This document shows, in pieces, positions 14,201 to 26,270 of a DNA stretch of 64,000 bases. The notes under the pieces were generated by a model. It was given only the letters and a program-made list of their open reading frames with translations. It made no database searches and was not told the origin of the DNA. The translations under genes were made by a program, and so were the position numbers. Source of the stretch: Streptomyces sp. NBC_01754. GTDB taxonomy: Bacteria; Actinomycetota; Actinomycetes; Streptomycetales; Streptomycetaceae. Every line of letters starts with the position of its first letter. Within the stretch, counting starts at the first letter, position 1. The stretch is from contig NZ_CP109132.1 in NCBI RefSeq assembly GCF_035918015.1, forward strand, positions 7,502,001 through 7,566,000, read 5' to 3'.

Positions 14201-15924
14201 CAGGACTCGACCAGCCGGAACAGGGCGACTTCGAGGGCGAACAGACCCGCCTGCGCCCACATCGTCCGGTCCAGGTCGACACCGTCGGTCAAGACCTGCC
14301 GGAGCGACGGATCCAGGCGTGCGCATACCGCGTCGAAGGCTTCGGCGAACACCGGGAACGCCTCGTACAGCCCCAGACCCATGCCGGGACGCTGCGAGCC
14401 CTGACCGGTGAACAACACCGCCAGCCGGCCCTCGGTGGCGACACCGGAGGCGAGCGTCGCATGCCCGGCCAGCACCGCGCGGTGCTCCAGCCCGGCCCGC
14501 GTGGTCGCCAGCGACCAGCCCACATCCACCGCATCCAGTTCGTCGCCGGCTGCGAACTCCAGCAACCGTGCGATTTGAGCCCGCAACGCGGCTTCGGACT
14601 GAGCCGACACCGGCCACGGCATCACAGCTGGCGCCTTCGACGACACACCGACCGATACCGGTTCAGCCTGTGGCGGCGCCTGTTCCAGGATCACGTGCGC
14701 GTTGGTCCCGCTGATTCCGAACGAGGACACCGCCGCCCTGCGCGGCCGGTCCACCTCGGGCCATTCCCGCGCCTCGGTGAGTAGTTCCACCGCGCCGGTG
14801 GACCAGTCCACCTGCGGGGATGGTTCGTCCACGTGCAGCGTCGCCGGGAGCACACCGCGCCGCATCGCCATGATCATCTTGATCACGCCCGCGACGCCCG
14901 CCGCGGACTGGGTGTGTCCGATGTTCGACTTGACGGAGCCGAGCCACAGCGGCTCGTCGGTGTCGCGGTCCTGGCCGTAGGTGGCCAGCAGTGCCTGTGC
15001 CTCGATCGGGTCGCCCAGCCGGGTTCCGGTCCCGTGTGCCTCGACCGCGTCCACATCGGCTGTGGTGAGACGGGCGTTCGCCAGTGCCTGGCGGATCACC
15101 CGTTGCTGCGACGGACCGTTCGGCGCCGTCAGACCGTTCGACGCGCCGTCCTGGTTGACAGCGCTGCCCCGTACCACGCCCAGGATGCGGTGTCCGTTGC
15201 GCTGCGCTTCGGAGAGCCGTTCGACCAGCAGGAGGCCGGCGCCTTCACCCCAGCCGGTGCCGTCCGCCGCGGCGGCGAACGCCTTGCACCGGCCGTCGGT
15301 GGCGAGGCCGTCCTGTCGGTCGAACTCGGCGAACATGCCTGGGGTGGCCATGACGGTTACGCCGCCGGCCAACGCGAGATCGCATTCGCCGGCCCGCAGT
15401 GCCTGGGCGGCCAAGTGCAGGGCTACCAGCGACGAGGAGCACGCGGTGTCGACTGTGACCGCGGGCCCTTCGAGCCCGAAGACGTAGGCGACGCGGCCGG
15501 AGATCACGCTCGGTGCGTTACCGGTCAGCAGATGCCCGTCCGCGCCGGGCACGCCGGCGACGCTGTACCCGGAGGTGGAGGATCCGGCGAACACGCCCAC
15601 ACTGCGGCCTCGCAGGGATCGCGGGTCCATTCCGGCCGATTCGAACGTCTCCCACGCGGTCTCGAGCAGCAGTCGCTGTTGCGGGTCCATCGCGAGGGCT
15701 TCGCGTGGGCTGATCCCGAACAACGCGGCATCGAACTCGTCCGCGTCATGGACGAACCCGCCCACGCCAACGGCTCCACCGGGTACTTCAGCCGGCCAGC
15801 CCCGGTTCGCCGGGAACGCCGACATGCCGTCCACCCCGTCGGTGACCAGGTCCCACAGTTGGTCGGGCGAGGTGACATCGCCTGGGAAACGGCAGGCCAT
15901 CGCGACGATCGCGATCGGCTCGTC
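11299..15924 (-). other. PKS module 4 of the large synthase: KS-AT(malonyl)-KR-ACP plus C-terminal docking region
   Basis: Last module of the large minus-strand PKS. Numbering below is for the repaired 6,482-residue protein. KS cysteine C5103, malonyl-type AT with HAFH at 5621-5624, no DH or ER, KR with TGGTGALG and an A-type tryptophan (AAWGSAG), ACP serine S6359. After the ACP come roughly 85 residues of docking sequence: a charged helical stretch, a linker and a short terminal helix, as seen in PKS proteins that hand over to a separate downstream subunit. A hydroxyl is predicted. Confidence 0.9.
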
Positions 15925-18900
15925 GGTTTCGGCCACGGTGAGTGGTCGAGGCGGTTCCGGCACCACGTCGGACTCGCCGAAGAACTGCGACATCAGGTAG
16001 TCGCTGAGGAGGGTGGGGTTGGGGTAGTCGAAGACGAGTGTGGCCGGCAGCCGGAGCCCGGTGACGGTGTTGAGTCGGTTGCGTAGTTCGACTGCGGTGA
16101 GTGAGTCGAAGCCGAGGTCCTTGAACGCCTGGCGTTCTCCGACTGCTTCGGGTGAGAGGTGGCCCAGTACGGTCGCCGCGTTGCTGCGGATCAGTTCCAG
16201 CAGGATCTGTCGTTGCTGGGGGGCTGGGACCGTTTGCAGTCGTTGGGCCAGTGCCAGGCCGGCGGTCGAGGTCTGCGTGGCTGTGCGGCGTATCCGGCCG
16301 GTGACGAGGCCGCGCAGCAGCGCCGGGATTCCTGTGGTGTCGGTGGCCCGTAGTGCGGTCAGGTCGAGGTTGATGGGGACCAGGTGTGCTGTCGGATGTG
16401 TCAGGGCTGTGTCGAACAGGGCGAGGCCTTGTTCGGTGGACAGGGCGGCGCCGGCACTGGCTGCCCTGGCGCGGTCGGTCTGGGCGAGTGTGCTGGTCAT
16501 GGTGCTGGTCTGGGCCCACATGCCCCAGGCGAGGGACAGGCCTGGCAGGCCTTGTGCGCGTCGGCGGGTGGCCAGGGCGTCGAGGAAGGCGTTGGCGGCG
16601 GAGTAGTTGGCCTGGCCGGGGGTGCCGAAGGTGGCTGATGCCGAGGAGTAGAGCACGAACATGCTCAGGTCGGTGTTCCGGGTCAGTTCGTCGAGGTTGG
16701 CCGCGGCGGTTGCTTTCGCCCGGAGGACTGTGTTCAGACGCTCCTCGGTCAGGGCGGTGAATATGCCGTCGTCGAGGACGCCGGCGGCGTGGACGACACC
16801 GGTGAGCGGGGCGTCGTCGGATATCTGCGTGAGTACTGTCGCGAGGGCGTCGCGATCGGCGGCGTCGCAGGCCACGATGCGTGTGTCCGCGCCCAGGGCG
16901 GCGAGTTCGGCGGTGAGGTCTGCGGCGCCGGGGGCGTCAGGGCCCTGGCGGGAGAGCAGGAGGAGGTGCCGTGTTCCGTGCTCGGTCACGAGGTGTCGGG
17001 CGAGCAGGCTGCCGAGGGTTCCGGTGCCGCCGGTGATCAGTACGGTGCCGTTCTGGTCGGGGCGGGCCGGGACGGACAGTACGTTCTTGCCCACGTGTCT
17101 GGCCTGGGCCATGTACCGCCATGCCGGGACGGCTTCGCGTGCGTCCCAGACGGTCAGGGGCAGTGGTTCCAGCACACCCTGCTCGAACAGTGCGACCACT
17201 TCGGCCAGGATCTGGCCCATCCGTGCCGGGCCGGCATCAGTGAGGTCGAAGGTTCGGTAGGTGACATCGAGACCGGTACGTACATCGGACTTGCCCATTT
17301 CGATGAATCTGCCGCCTGGTGCCAGAAGGCGCAGGGAGGCGTCGAGGAATTCTCCGGCCAGGGAGTTCAGTACGACGTCCACACCCCGGCCGCCGGTCGC
17401 CGTCCGGAATTGTTCTTCGAAGGCGAGGTCTCGGGAGGAGGCGATGTGGGTGGGGTCGACTCCGTTGGCGGTGACGGTGGGCCATTTGCCGGGGCTGGCG
17501 GTGGCGTAGACCTCCAGGCCCCAGTGCTGTGCCAGTTGCACGGCGGCCATTCCGACGCCGCCGGCCGCGGCGTGGACCAGTACCGATTCACCGGCCGTCA
17601 CGCCGCCCAGGTCGCGCAGTCCGTACCAGGCCGTCGCGAACACCACTGGCAGTGATGCGGCCTGAGCCCATGACCAACCCGCCGGGACCTTCACGAGGAG
17701 TTCCCGGCCGGTCACCGCTTCGGAGGCGAACCCACCGTTGAAGAACCCGAAGACCCGGTCACCAACCTGAAGGCCCTCGACCCCCGGACCGGTTTCCAGC
17801 ACGACACCGGCAGCTTCGGAGCCCATTACTCCGGGTTCCGGATACATGCCCAGACCGATCAGCACATCACGGAAGTTCACACCCGCCGCGCGCACCGCGA
17901 CCCGCACCTGACCGGCTTCCAACGACACCGCGTCGGCCGTCGCGACATGCAGGGACTCCAGCGTCCCGTCCGTGCCCGGCAGCAGGCGCCAGTTCTGGGC
18001 CGGCAGTACCAATCCACCGCCGGACCCGGCACGAGCCAGCCGAGGCACCAGGACGCCGCCGCCACGGATCGCTACCTGCGGTTCGTCCGTCCCGGCCAGC
18101 AGCGTCAGGTCCACGCCTTCGGAACCCGGCTCGGTGTCCACCAGCACGATCCGGTCCGGGTGTTCCGACTGCGCCGATCGCACCAGACCCCACACCGCCG
18201 CACCCACGGCGTCCACAACCTCACCCGGACCGGCCGGAACCGCACCCCGAGTCACCACCGCCAAGCGCGAATCGTCGAACCGCTCATCCGCCAGCCACTC
18301 CTGCACCCCGCGCAGAACGTCGCCGCCGACTTGCTCGACCGAGCCGTCACCAACCGTCAGCGTCGTCCACGCGGAAGAACCCACCGCCTCATCGGAAGCA
18401 GCGCCTGACGACAGTGCCGTCCAGCCGATCGCGAACAACGCGTCATCGCCACGTCCGGCCGCCGACAGCTGATCAGCCGACACCACCCGCGATACCAGCG
18501 AACGCACCGTCAGCACAGGCTGACCGGCGCCGTCCGCCGCCTGCACACTGATGCCCTCACCCGCAGGGCGGATCGCCACCCGCAACGAAGTCGCACCGAC
18601 CGCGAACAGCTCCACACCCGACCACGCGAACGGCAACCGCGGTCCGGAACCCGCGACGGCGAGCAGTCCCGAGGCATGCAGTGCCGCATCGAACAGGGCC
18701 GGGTGGATCCCCAACCCGTCGATCGGCTCCGGGATCGTAATGTCCGCATACACGCCGGACTCGTCGCGCCAGGCTGCTTGTACGCCTTGGAACGCCGGAC
18801 CGTAGCCGAAGCCCGCCTCGGCCAACGCATCGTAGAACCCGGCCAGGTCCACTGTCGTGGCATTCCGCGGTGGCCACACCTCGAGATCGAACCCGGGCGT

Positions 18901-21900
18901 TCCGGCTCCCGAGGAGCCCAGGGCCCCGGAGGCGTGCAGCGTCCAGCCGTCCGTACCTTCGACGCGGGCATACACCTGCACCGGGCGATCGCCCGAGGCG
19001 TCCGGATCGTCGACCCGTACCTGTACCTGCACTCCCTTTGCCGTCGGCAGAATCAACGGCGCCTGCAGGACCAGTTCCCTGACCGGACCGCAGCCGACCT
19101 CCTGGCCGGCGCGCAGCGCCATCTCCACCAGCGCGGTACCGGGGACCACGATGCGGCCCAGCACCGTGTGATCAGCGAGCCACGGCTGCAGGTCGACGGA
19201 CAACCCGCCGTTGAGCACCACGCCGTCGGCCAATGCCACTGCCGTACCCAGCAGAGCGTGACCGGCGTCCGTCAGAGCGACTGCGCCCAGATCTCCCGCA
19301 CCCGTCTTCGGCTGCGGCCAGTACCGCTGGTGCTGGAAGGCATACGTCGGGAGCGGGATCGTACGGCCGCCCCAGCCCGTGAACACCGTCGACCAGTCGA
19401 GGTCGGCACCGGCGGACCACAGGCGGCTGATCGCGGTGAGCGCGGTGTCGGTCTCGTCGCGGTCCTTGCGGAGGATCGGCGCGAACACTGCGTCGACGGC
19501 CGTTTCCTGGGCCATGGCGGACAGCACGCCGTCCGGGCCCAGTTCCAGATAGGTCGTCACACCCATGGCTTCGAGGGTTGTGACGCCGTCGGCGAAGCGG
19601 ACCGCCTGCCGCACCTGCCGCAGCCAGTAGCCGGGGTCCTGCATGAGTCCGGGTTCGGCCACCGCACCGGTCAGGTTCGACACGATCGGGATCCGCGCCG
19701 GGTTGTACGTCAACCCGGCCAGGACGGTGGCGAACTCGTCCAGCATCGGCTCCATCAGGGCCGAGTGGAAGGCGTGGGACACCGTCAGGATGTTGAACCG
19801 TCGGCCACGGGTCGCGCACTGGGCCGCGTACTGCTCGATTGCGTCGAGGTCACCGGACAGCACTACGGACTGCGGGCCGTTGACAGCGGCGATGTCCAGC
19901 CCGGAGTCAGCAACATCGGCCTCGGTGGCCTGGACAGCGAGCATGCCGCCACCGGCAGGCAGTGCCTGCATCAGACGGCCGCGCTCCGCCACCAGGGTGC
20001 AGGCGTCGTCCAGGGACAGGATCCCGGACACATGCGCGGCGACGATCTCACCCAGGGAATGCCCCAGGAGCACGTCCGGGACCACGCCCCACGACTCGAC
20101 CAGCCGGAACAGGGCGACTTCGAGGGCGAACAGGCCCGCCTGCGCCCACATCGTCCGGTCCAGGTCGACGCCGTCGGTCAGGACCTCGCGCAGCGGACGC
20201 TCCAACCGCACGTCCAGCCGGGCACACACCGCGTCGAACGCCTCGGCGAACACCGGGAACGTCTCATACAGCCCCAGGCCCATGCCGGGACGCTGAGAGC
20301 CCTGGCCGGTGAACAGCACCGCCAGCCGGCCCTCGCCCGCCGTACCGGTCGCGAGTACGTCTCCGCCGGCCAGGACCACACGGTGTTCCAGCGCGGCCCG
20401 CGTGGTCGCCAGCGACCAGCCGACGTCCACCGCGTCCAGCTCCGGCTGCTCGGCCACGAACGACCGCAGCCGCTCCACCTGCGCCCGCAGCGCGGTCTCG
20501 GACTTCGCGGATACCGGCCACGGCACCGACTCCGGTGTCCGCAGCGGCACATCGGCCGTGGCCGACTCAGGTTCAGGCTCAGGAGCCTGCTCCAGGATGA
20601 CGTGTGCGTTCGTACCGCTGATCCCGAAGGAGGACACACCCGCACGCCTCGGATGATCCGCCTCAGGCCACGAGCGCGCCTCGGTCAGCAGTTCCACCGC
20701 ACCGGCGGACCAGTCCACCTGCGGCGTCGGCTCGTCCACGTGCAGCGTCGCCGGGAGCAGGCCATGCCGCAGGGCCATGATCATCTTGATCACACCCGCG
20801 ACCCCCGCGGCGGCCTGGGTGTGCGCGATGTTCGACTTGACGGATCCGATCCACAGCGGCTCGCCGCCCTCGCCGCGGTCCTGACCGTAGGTCGCCAGCA
20901 GTGCCTGCGCCTCGATCGGGTCCCCGAGAGGGGTCCCGGTGCCATGCGCCTCGACCGTGTCCACGTCCGCGGCAGTCAACCGGGCATTGGCCAGCGCCTG
21001 CCGGATCACCCGCTGCTGGGAGGGACCGTTCGGCGCGCTGAGACCGTTGGACGCACCGTCCTGATTGACCGCACTGCCCCGCACCACACCCAGGATCCGG
21101 TGCCCGTTGCGCCGCGCGTCCGAGAGCCGCTCGACCAGCAGCAGACCGACGCCCTCACCCCAGCCCATCCCGTCGGACCCGGCCGCGAACGCCTTGCACC
21201 GCCCGTCCGAAGCCAACCCACCCTGTCGGTCGAACTCCGCGAACACGCCCGCATTGACCATCACCGTCGCACCGCCGGCGAGAGCCATCTCGCACTCCCC
21301 GGCCCGCAACGCCTGCGCGGCCAAGTGCAGAGCAACCAGGGAGGAGGAGCACGCCGTGTCCACCGTCACCGCAGGACCTTCGAGCCCGAACACGTACGCC
21401 ACACGGCCCGACATCACGCTCGTCGCGTTGCCGGTCAGCAAGTGCCCTTCCGCGCCCTGTGGCACCTGCAAGCCCGATCCGTACCCGGACGTGCTGCCGC
21501 CCACGAACACTCCGGTCCGCGACCCGCGCAACGCCCGAGGCTCCACACCAGCCGACTCGAACGTCTCCCACGCCGACTCCAGCAGCATCCGCTGCTGCGG
21601 ATCCATCGCCAGCGCCTCACGCGGCGAGATACCGAACAGCTCGGCGTCGAACTCGTCGGCGTCATGGACGAACCCACCGACCGGCGTGTAATCACCGCCC
21701 GAAGCATCGAACACCCAGCCGCGGTTGGCGGGGAAGTCACCGATGCCGTCGACGCCGTCCCGGACCATCTGCCAGAGATCTTCGGGGGAGTTGACGCCGC
21801 TGGGGAAGCGGCATGCCATGCCGACGACGGCGATCGGCTCGTCGGTGCCGACCACTGCCGGCGCCGCCTCGGCCGGCTCCCCGAACTCTTCCCCCGACAG

Positions 21901-24255
21901 CTCGGCCAGGAGGAAATCCACCAGCACCGACGAGGTCGGATAGTCGAACACCAGCGTCGCCGTCAGACGCAGACCGGTTGCCGTCTGCAAGCGATTGCGC
22001 AGTTCGACCGCCATCAGCGAGTCGAAGCCCAGATCCCGGAACGCCCGGCCCGGCTCCACCGCGTCCGCGCCGGAATGCCCCAGTACCGCCGCCGCATGGG
22101 TGCGCACCACGTCCAGCAAGACGTGCCGTTGCTCGGCGGCCGGTACCCCGGCGAGCAGCCTGGGCACCTCCTCCGTGTCGCCGTCGTCGTCGCCGGGCTC
22201 CGCCACGGACGAAGCTTCCGGGAGTTCGGCGAGCAGTGGGCTCGGCCGGACCGCGGTGAAGGACGCCGCGAACACGGGCCATTCCACGTCGGCGACCACC
22301 AGCCCTGATTCGCCGGTATCGATCGCGGTCGCCAGCGTGCGCATGGCCAACGCCGGGTCCATCGGTGACAATCCGCGTCGGCGCAGCATCTGCTGCGTGT
22401 CGTCCCGGACCGCCATTCCCGCGCCGTCCCACGGTCCCCATGCCACCGACGTGCCGGGCAGACCGCGGTCACGACGATGCTGCACCCAGGCGTCGAGGAA
22501 CGCGTTGCCCGCCGCGTACGCGCCCTGACCGGCGCTGCCCCACGCTGCGGCGCCCGAGGAGAACACCACGAACAGTTCCAGCGGCAGGTCCACGGTCAGC
22601 TCGTCCAGGTGCACCGCCCCGTCGACCTTCGCAGCCACCACCGCGGCCGTCGTGTCCCGGTCGGCCTGCTCCAGCAACTGCCCGTCCCCGACACCGGCGG
22701 CATGGACGATGCCCATGAGCGGCCACTGCTCCGGCACACCCGCAATCACGTCGGCCAACGCGGTCCGGTCGGTGACATCGCAGGCGGTCACCGTCACGTG
22801 TGCGCCGAGTTCGGTCAGTTCCTCGACCAGGCCGTCCGGCGCCACACCACTACGGCTGGTCAGCACCAGGTGCGACACGCCGCGACCTGCCAGCCAACGT
22901 GCCACCTCCGCGCCCAATGCACCCGTGCCACCCGTGACCAGCACCGTGCCCGAGGGCCGCCACGGCTCTGCCGCCGAAGCGACTGTCAGTGCCCGGACCA
23001 TCCGGCGACCGAAGACACCGGACCCGCGCACCGCTACCTGGTCCTCGCCGCCGGCGGCCAGGACCCCGGTCAGCCGGCCGGCCGCACGGCTGTCCAGCAC
23101 GGCGGGGAGATCGATCATGCCGCCCCAGCGCTGCGGATACTCCAGCGCCGCGACACGGCCCAGACCCCACACCGCCGCCTGCACCGGATCACCCGGACGA
23201 TCCGACTGGCCCACCGAGACCGCGCCCCGGGTCATCACCCACAACGGCGCACCGACTCCGGCATCACCCGACGCCTGCAGCAGCACCACCAGAGCCGCGA
23301 GGCTGTCGGACACCGCCGAGCCGCAGACCACCCCGTGTGCCGTCCCTGCGACCAGCACCACACCGCGCACGTCGGGCGTGGCAGCAACCTGTTCCGCCAG
23401 ACCAGCACGATCCGACGCCGCATCCACCGGCAGGCCCACCACCTCGGCACCCGCACCGGTCAATGCCGCGACCACATCCTCATCCGCGTCTCCCGCGACC
23501 AGCCACGTACCCGACAGCGACGCAGACGGCACACTCTCCAGCGGCTTCCACACCACCTGGTAACGCCAGGTGTCGATGACAGAACGCTGCCGCCGCTCAC
23601 GACGCCACGACGCCAACGCCGGCACCACCGAATCCAACACCTGTGGCGCATCGGACAGTTGCAGAGTGCCGGCCAGCTCGTCGAGGTCTTCACGCTCGAC
23701 CGCATCCCAGAACCGGGACTCCACCGGATCGGCCGCCTGAGCGACACCTCGAACCGACGGCGACGGTGCGTCCACCCAGTAGCGTTCACGTTGGAAGGCG
23801 TAGGTGGGGAGTTGGGTGCGGTGTCCGGTGAGCACTGTGGACCAGTCCACCGGGGCTCCGGCTCTCCATGCTTCGCCGAGGGCGGACAGGAGTTGGTGGG
23901 TGCCGCCCTCGTCGCGGCGGAGTGTGCCGAGCACGGTGGCCTCGGTGCCGGTGGTGTCGAGGGTCTCCTCGATACCGACCGTGAGGACCGGATGAGCGCT
24001 GACCTCGATGAAGGTGCGCATGCCCTGGTCCAGCAGGGACCGGATGGTGTCCTCGAACTCCACGGTGGAGCGCAGGTTGTCGAACCAGTACTGCGCGTCG
24101 AGCCCGCCGTCGACGGGGGCGCCGGTCAGGGTGGAGAACATCGGGATCGTGCCGGTGGCCGGGGACACCGGGGCCAGGTCCGCGAGGATCTGTTCAGCGT
24201 AGTTGTTCCATCTGCGGTGAGTGTGAGGCGTAGTCCACCGGGACGCGTCGTGCAC
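11299..24255 (-). CDS. Modular type I PKS, 3' part of a gene split by a duplicated segment
   Basis: Open frame carrying the C-terminal part of the large minus-strand PKS. In order: the end of a methylmalonyl AT, KR, ACP, a full KS-AT(mal)-DH-ER-KR-ACP module, then KS-AT(mal)-KR-ACP and a C-terminal docking region with a helical tail ending in SPK. Its apparent start at 24255 is not a real start: the first 20 or so residues are out-of-frame sequence made by one extra base at 24196, after which AT sequence begins abruptly. Bases 15844-24195 duplicate 26271-34622 without a mismatch that I could find. The unique part is 11299-15843. The stop TGA at 11299 is followed 36 bases later by the next PKS gene. 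Read with the segment starting at 41174 as one gene. Confidence 0.9.
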   Translation of the reverse strand: MHDASRWTTPHTHRRWNNYAEQILADLAPVSPATGTIPMFSTLTGAPVDGGLDAQYWFDNLRSTVEFEDTIRSLLDQGMRTFIEVSAHPVLTVGIEETLDTTGTEATVLGTLRRDEGGTHQLLSALGEAWRAGAPVDWSTVLTGHRTQLPTYAFQRERYWVDAPSPSVRGVAQAADPVESRFWDAVEREDLDELAGTLQLSDAPQVLDSVVPALASWRRERRQRSVIDTWRYQVVWKPLESVPSASLSGTWLVAGDADEDVVAALTGAGAEVVGLPVDAASDRAGLAEQVAATPDVRGVVLVAGTAHGVVCGSAVSDSLAALVVLLQASGDAGVGAPLWVMTRGAVSVGQSDRPGDPVQAAVWGLGRVAALEYPQRWGGMIDLPAVLDSRAAGRLTGVLAAGGEDQVAVRGSGVFGRRMVRALTVASAAEPWRPSGTVLVTGGTGALGAEVARWLAGRGVSHLVLTSRSGVAPDGLVEELTELGAHVTVTACDVTDRTALADVIAGVPEQWPLMGIVHAAGVGDGQLLEQADRDTTAAVVAAKVDGAVHLDELTVDLPLELFVVFSSGAAAWGSAGQGAYAAGNAFLDAWVQHRRDRGLPGTSVAWGPWDGAGMAVRDDTQQMLRRRGLSPMDPALAMRTLATAIDTGESGLVVADVEWPVFAASFTAVRPSPLLAELPEASSVAEPGDDDGDTEEVPRLLAGVPAAEQRHVLLDVVRTHAAAVLGHSGADAVEPGRAFRDLGFDSLMAVELRNRLQTATGLRLTATLVFDYPTSSVLVDFLLAELSGEEFGEPAEAAPAVVGTDEPIAVVGMACRFPSGVNSPEDLWQMVRDGVDGIGDFPANRGWVFDASGGDYTPVGGFVHDADEFDAELFGISPREALAMDPQQRMLLESAWETFESAGVEPRALRGSRTGVFVGGSTSGYGSGLQVPQGAEGHLLTGNATSVMSGRVAYVFGLEGPAVTVDTACSSSLVALHLAAQALRAGECEMALAGGATVMVNAGVFAEFDRQGGLASDGRCKAFAAGSDGMGWGEGVGLLLVERLSDARRNGHRILGVVRGSAVNQDGASNGLSAPNGPSQQRVIRQALANARLTAADVDTVEAHGTGTPLGDPIEAQALLATYGQDRGEGGEPLWIGSVKSNIAHTQAAAGVAGVIKMIMALRHGLLPATLHVDEPTPQVDWSAGAVELLTEARSWPEADHPRRAGVSSFGISGTNAHVILEQAPEPEPESATADVPLRTPESVPWPVSAKSETALRAQVERLRSFVAEQPELDAVDVGWSLATTRAALEHRVVLAGGDVLATGTAGEGRLAVLFTGQGSQRPGMGLGLYETFPVFAEAFDAVCARLDVRLERPLREVLTDGVDLDRTMWAQAGLFALEVALFRLVESWGVVPDVLLGHSLGEIVAAHVSGILSLDDACTLVAERGRLMQALPAGGGMLAVQATEADVADSGLDIAAVNGPQSVVLSGDLDAIEQYAAQCATRGRRFNILTVSHAFHSALMEPMLDEFATVLAGLTYNPARIPIVSNLTGAVAEPGLMQDPGYWLRQVRQAVRFADGVTTLEAMGVTTYLELGPDGVLSAMAQETAVDAVFAPILRKDRDETDTALTAISRLWSAGADLDWSTVFTGWGGRTIPLPTYAFQHQRYWPQPKTGAGDLGAVALTDAGHALLGTAVALADGVVLNGGLSVDLQPWLADHTVLGRIVVPGTALVEMALRAGQEVGCGPVRELVLQAPLILPTAKGVQVQVRVDDPDASGDRPVQVYARVEGTDGWTLHASGALGSSGAGTPGFDLEVWPPRNATTVDLAGFYDALAEAGFGYGPAFQGVQAAWRDESGVYADITIPEPIDGLGIHPALFDAALHASGLLAVAGSGPRLPFAWSGVELFAVGATSLRVAIRPAGEGISVQAADGAGQPVLTVRSLVSRVVSADQLSAAGRGDDALFAIGWTALSSGAASDEAVGSSAWTTLTVGDGSVEQVGGDVLRGVQEWLADERFDDSRLAVVTRGAVPAGPGEVVDAVGAAVWGLVRSAQSEHPDRIVLVDTEPGSEGVDLTLLAGTDEPQVAIRGGGVLVPRLARAGSGGGLVLPAQNWRLLPGTDGTLESLHVATADAVSLEAGQVRVAVRAAGVNFRDVLIGLGMYPEPGVMGSEAAGVVLETGPGVEGLQVGDRVFGFFNGGFASEAVTGRELLVKVPAGWSWAQAASLPVVFATAWYGLRDLGGVTAGESVLVHAAAGGVGMAAVQLAQHWGLEVYATASPGKWPTVTANGVDPTHIASSRDLAFEEQFRTATGGRGVDVVLNSLAGEFLDASLRLLAPGGRFIEMGKSDVRTGLDVTYRTFDLTDAGPARMGQILAEVVALFEQGVLEPLPLTVWDAREAVPAWRYMAQARHVGKNVLSVPARPDQNGTVLITGGTGTLGSLLARHLVTEHGTRHLLLLSRQGPDAPGAADLTAELAALGADTRIVACDAADRDALATVLTQISDDAPLTGVVHAAGVLDDGIFTALTEERLNTVLRAKATAAANLDELTRNTDLSMFVLYSSASATFGTPGQANYSAANAFLDALATRRRAQGLPGLSLAWGMWAQTSTMTSTLAQTDRARAASAGAALSTEQGLALFDTALTHPTAHLVPINLDLTALRATDTTGIPALLRGLVTGRIRRTATQTSTAGLALAQRLQTVPAPQQRQILLELIRSNAATVLGHLSPEAVGERQAFKDLGFDSLTAVELRNRLNTVTGLRLPATLVFDYPNPTLLSDYLMSQFFGESDVVPEPPRPLTVAETDEPIAIVAMACRFPGDVTSPDQLWDLVTDGVDGMSAFPANRGWPAEVPGGAVGVGGFVHDADEFDAALFGISPREALAMDPQQRLLLETAWETFESAGMDPRSLRGRSVGVFAGSSTSGYSVAGVPGADGHLLTGNAPSVISGRVAYVFGLEGPAVTVDTACSSSLVALHLAAQALRAGECDLALAGGVTVMATPGMFAEFDRQDGLATDGRCKAFAAAADGTGWGEGAGLLLVERLSEAQRNGHRILGVVRGSAVNQDGASNGLTAPNGPSQQRVIRQALANARLTTADVDAVEAHGTGTRLGDPIEAQALLATYGQDRDTDEPLWLGSVKSNIGHTQSAAGVAGVIKMIMAMRRGVLPATLHVDEPSPQVDWSTGAVELLTEAREWPEVDRPRRAAVSSFGISGTNAHVILEQAPPQAEPVSVGVSSKAPAVMPWPVSAQSEAALRAQIARLLEFAAGDELDAVDVGWSLATTRAGLEHRAVLAGHATLASGVATEGRLAVLFTGQGSQRPGMGLGLYEAFPVFAEAFDAVCARLDPSLRQVLTDGVDLDRTMWAQAGLFALEVALFRLVESWGVVPDVLLGHSLGEIVAAHVSGILSLDDACTLVAERGRLMQALPAGGGMLAVQAAEADVADSGLDIAAVNGPQSVVLSGDLDAIERYAAECAEQGRRVSVLTVSHAFHSALMEPMLDEFATVLAGLTYNPAHTPIVSNLTGAVAEPGLMQDPSYWLRQVRQTVRFADGITATARLGVTRYLELGPDGVLSGMAQDTAGDAVFAPILRKDRDETHTALTAISRLWTSGVGVDWSRVFGDWGGRVVGLPTYAFQHQRYWVDAPSPSVRGVAQAADPVESRFWDAVEREDLDELAGTLQLSDAPQVLDSVVPALASWRRERRQRSVIDTWRYQVVWKPLESVPSASLSGTWLVAGDADEDVVAALTGAGAEVVGLPVDAASDRAGLAEQVAATPDVRGVVLVAGTAHGVVCGSAVSDSLAALVVLLQASGDAGVGAPLWVMTRGAVSVGQSDRPGDPVQAAVWGLGRVAALEYPQRWGGMIDLPAVLDSRAAGRLTGVLAAGGEDQVAVRGSGVFGRRMVRAVSAGIPGAAWSPSGTVLVTGGTGALGAEVARWLAGRGVSHLVLTSRSGVAPEGLVDELAEFGARVTVVACDVTDRSALADVIADVPKQWPLMGIVHAAGVGDMQLLEQADRETTAAVVAAKVDGAVHLDELTVDLPLELFVVFSSGAAAWGSAGQGAYAAGNAFLDAWVQHRRDRGLPGTSVAWGPWDGAGMAVRDDTQQMLRRRGLSPMDPALAMRTLATAIDTGESGLVVADVEWPVFAASFTAVRPSPLLAELPEASSVAAASDDGAGSEGLRQQLATMSSAQRRQLVLNVVRTHAAAVLGHSGADAVEPGRAFRDLGFDSLMAVELRNQLSAQTGLSLPTTLVFDHPTPEVLADHLRAELTPDEAQQAASIAQEIDRLEAGLLTLSRAEGERFDVAGRLQTLLANWRKGTASDEEVTTDDALDQAASADEVLQLIQKEFGSPK
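11855..13407 (-). repeat. KR-linker blocks shared by modules 4 and 2 of the large PKS
   Basis: Two blocks, 11855 to about 12365 and 12644-13407, match 32629 to about 33140 and 33418-34181 at an offset of 20,774 bases with hardly a difference, while the 280 bases between them (12365-12644) differ at many sites. They cover the AT-KR linker, the KR structural fold and the KR active-site half. The blocky pattern suggests gene conversion. Confidence 0.8.
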
Positions 24256-25825
24256 GTATCCCGCGCTGTTCGCATGCGGCGATCAGTGTGTCGAGGGCGT
24301 CGGTGTCGCCGGAGACCACGGTGGACGACGGGCCGTTCACCGCCGCGACCGACACCTGTCCCGCCGAGCCGGCCAGCAGGTCCCCGACCGTGTCCCGGCC
24401 GGCGGCCACCGACACCATGCCACCACCACCGGCCACAGCCACCAGAGCCTTCGACCGCAACGCCACCACCCGCGCCGCGTCCTGAAGCGACAACCGGCCC
24501 GCCACACACGCAGCCGCGATCTCACCCTGCGAATGGCCCACCACCACCGACGGTACGACGCCGGCCGACCGCCACACCTCGGCCAGGGCCACCATCACCG
24601 CCCACAGCACCGGCTGCACCACATCCACCCGGGCGAGATCCCCGTCGTTCAGCAGCACATCCGTCAACGACCAGTCCACATACCCGGAGAGTGCGGCCTC
24701 GCACTCGGCCAGCCGCTCCCGGAACACCGGCGAGGACTCCCACAGCCCCCGGGCCATCTCGACCCACTGCGAACCCTGACCCGGGAACACGAACACCACA
24801 CCACCGGAACCCGCAACACCCGGCGCAGCCACCGACAGACCGGCCAGCAACTCCTCCCGGCCCCCGCCCACCACCACCGCACGATGCTCAAGACCAGCAC
24901 GCGTCGTCGCCAGCGACCACGCCACATCCGCCACATCCAGCCCGGGGGCGTCAGCCACGAACGACCGCAACCGCTCGATCTGCGCCTTCAGCCCAGCAGC
25001 AGACTTCGCCGACACCACCCACGCAGTCACATCCGAACCCTGGGACGGCACACCCTCAGAAACCGACTCCGGCTCGGCCTCCGGCGCCTGCTCCAGGATC
25101 ACGTGCGCGTTGGTCCCGCTGATCCCGAATGCGGACACCGCCGCACGGCGCGGACGGTCCATCTTCGGCCAGGTTCGGGCCTCGGTCAGCAGTTCGACCG
25201 CACCGGTGGACCAGTCCACCTGTGGTGTCGGTTCGTCCACGTGCAGGGTTGCGGGCAGCAGGCCGTGTCGCATCGCCATGACCATCTTGATCACACCGGC
25301 GATACCGGCGGCTGCCTGCGTGTGTCCGATGTTCGACTTGATCGAGCCCAGCCACAGCGGCTCGCTGCCCTCGCCACGGTCCTGGCCGTAGGTGGCCAGC
25401 AGCGCCTGTGCCTCGATCGGGTCACCCAGGCGGGTGCCGGTGCCGTGCGCCTCGACGGTGTCCACGTCCGCGGTCGTCAGGTGGGCGTTGATGAGTGCCT
25501 GGCGGATGACGCGCTGCTGGGAGGGGCCGTTCGGCGCTGTCAGGCCGTTGGACGCACCGTCCTGGTTGACCGCACTTCCGCGGACCACGCCCAGGATGTG
25601 GTGTCCGTTGCGCTGTGCGTCCGAGAGCCGCTCCACCAGCAGCAGGCCGACGCCTTCGGCCCAGCCGGTGCCGTCCGCCGCTGCGGCGAACGACTTGCAG
25701 CGGCCATCCGCCGCCAGGCCGTCCTGGCGGTCGAACTCGGCGAACGCCCCAGGGCTGACCATCACCGTCACACCACCGGCCAGCGCCAGGCTGCACTCAC
25801 CCGACCGCAGCGCCTGCGCCGCCAG
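15844..25825 (-). repeat. Long direct repeat, copy 1 (PKS module 2 without KS start, module 3, KS4 start)
   Basis: Matches 26271-36251 at an offset of 10,427 bases up to 24195 and 10,426 bases beyond it. Differences I can find are one inserted base at 24196 and one substitution at 25670 (g here, c at 36096). The left limit is set by the mismatch at 15843/26270 and the right by the mismatches that start at 25826/36252. Wobble positions and linkers match as well as catalytic sites, so this is not ordinary module homology. Confidence 0.97.
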
Positions 25826-26110
25826 GTGCAGCGCGACGAGCGACGACGAGCAAGCGGTGTCCACGGTGACTGCGGGCCCTTCGAGCCCGAAGGCGTAGGC
25901 GACGCGGCCGGAGATCACGCTCGGTCGCCGTGCCCGGTCAGCAGATGCCCGTCCGCGCCGGGCAACGCCGGTGACGCTGTAACCCGGACGGTGGACGCGA
26001 TCCGGCGAACACGCCCGACACTGCGGCCCTTGCAGGGACCGCGGGTCCATTCCGGCCGACTCGAACGTCTCCCACGCGGTCTCGAGCAGCAGTCGCTGTT
26101 GCGGGTCCAT
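24194..26110 (-). other. Frame-shifted PKS fragment: end of a KS plus most of a methylmalonyl AT (part of repeat copy 1)
   Basis: A 638-residue open frame, shifted relative to both flanking PKS parts, holding KS residues from the active-site region onward (DTACSSS intact), then an AT with GHSQGE and YASH. The N-terminal 70 or so residues are scrambled: recognisable KS pieces alternate with out-of-frame sequence such as QCRACSPD. It is the copy-1 counterpart of the module 2 KS and AT at about 34.6-36.3 kb. It should not be annotated as a gene: no start or ribosome site precedes it, and its limits are set by the extra base at 24196 and the blended zone 25826-26270. Confidence 0.85.
24196..24196 (-). 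other. Single extra base causing a frameshift in repeat copy 1
   Basis: Copy 1 reads ctgttcAgcgtag where copy 2 (34617-34628) reads ctgttcgcgtag. The homologous AT on the plus strand near 55.35 kb also lacks the extra base. The insertion falls just after YASH in a methylmalonyl AT and ends the upstream frame. Confidence 0.9.
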
Positions 26111-26270
26111 GGCGATGGCTTCGCGCGGCGAGATACCGAACAGGTCGGCGTCGAACTCGGATCCGCGTCGTCAACGAACCCGCCCATGCCAACGGCTCCA
26201 CCGTCCAGTGCCTCCAGCCGGCCAGCCTCGGTTCGGCCGGGAACGCCGACATGCCGTCCGCTGCGTCGGC
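25826..26270 (-). other. Blended KS junction between the two repeat copies (probable assembly chimera)
   Basis: This zone aligns with KS2 (36252-36680) and with KS4 (15415-15843). Between these landmarks each parent is 429 bases long, but this zone is 445. Short runs follow one parent and then the other many times: a KS4-like gccggagatcacgctcggt run is followed at once by KS2-like cgccgtgccc, then KS4-like cagcagatgcccgtc. Bases found in neither parent also occur. It disrupts the reading frame. Confidence 0.88.

Noticed and set aside
24194..26110. A possible small stand-alone KS-AT gene
   Set aside because: No start or ribosome site; its limits coincide with the one-base insertion and the blended junction.
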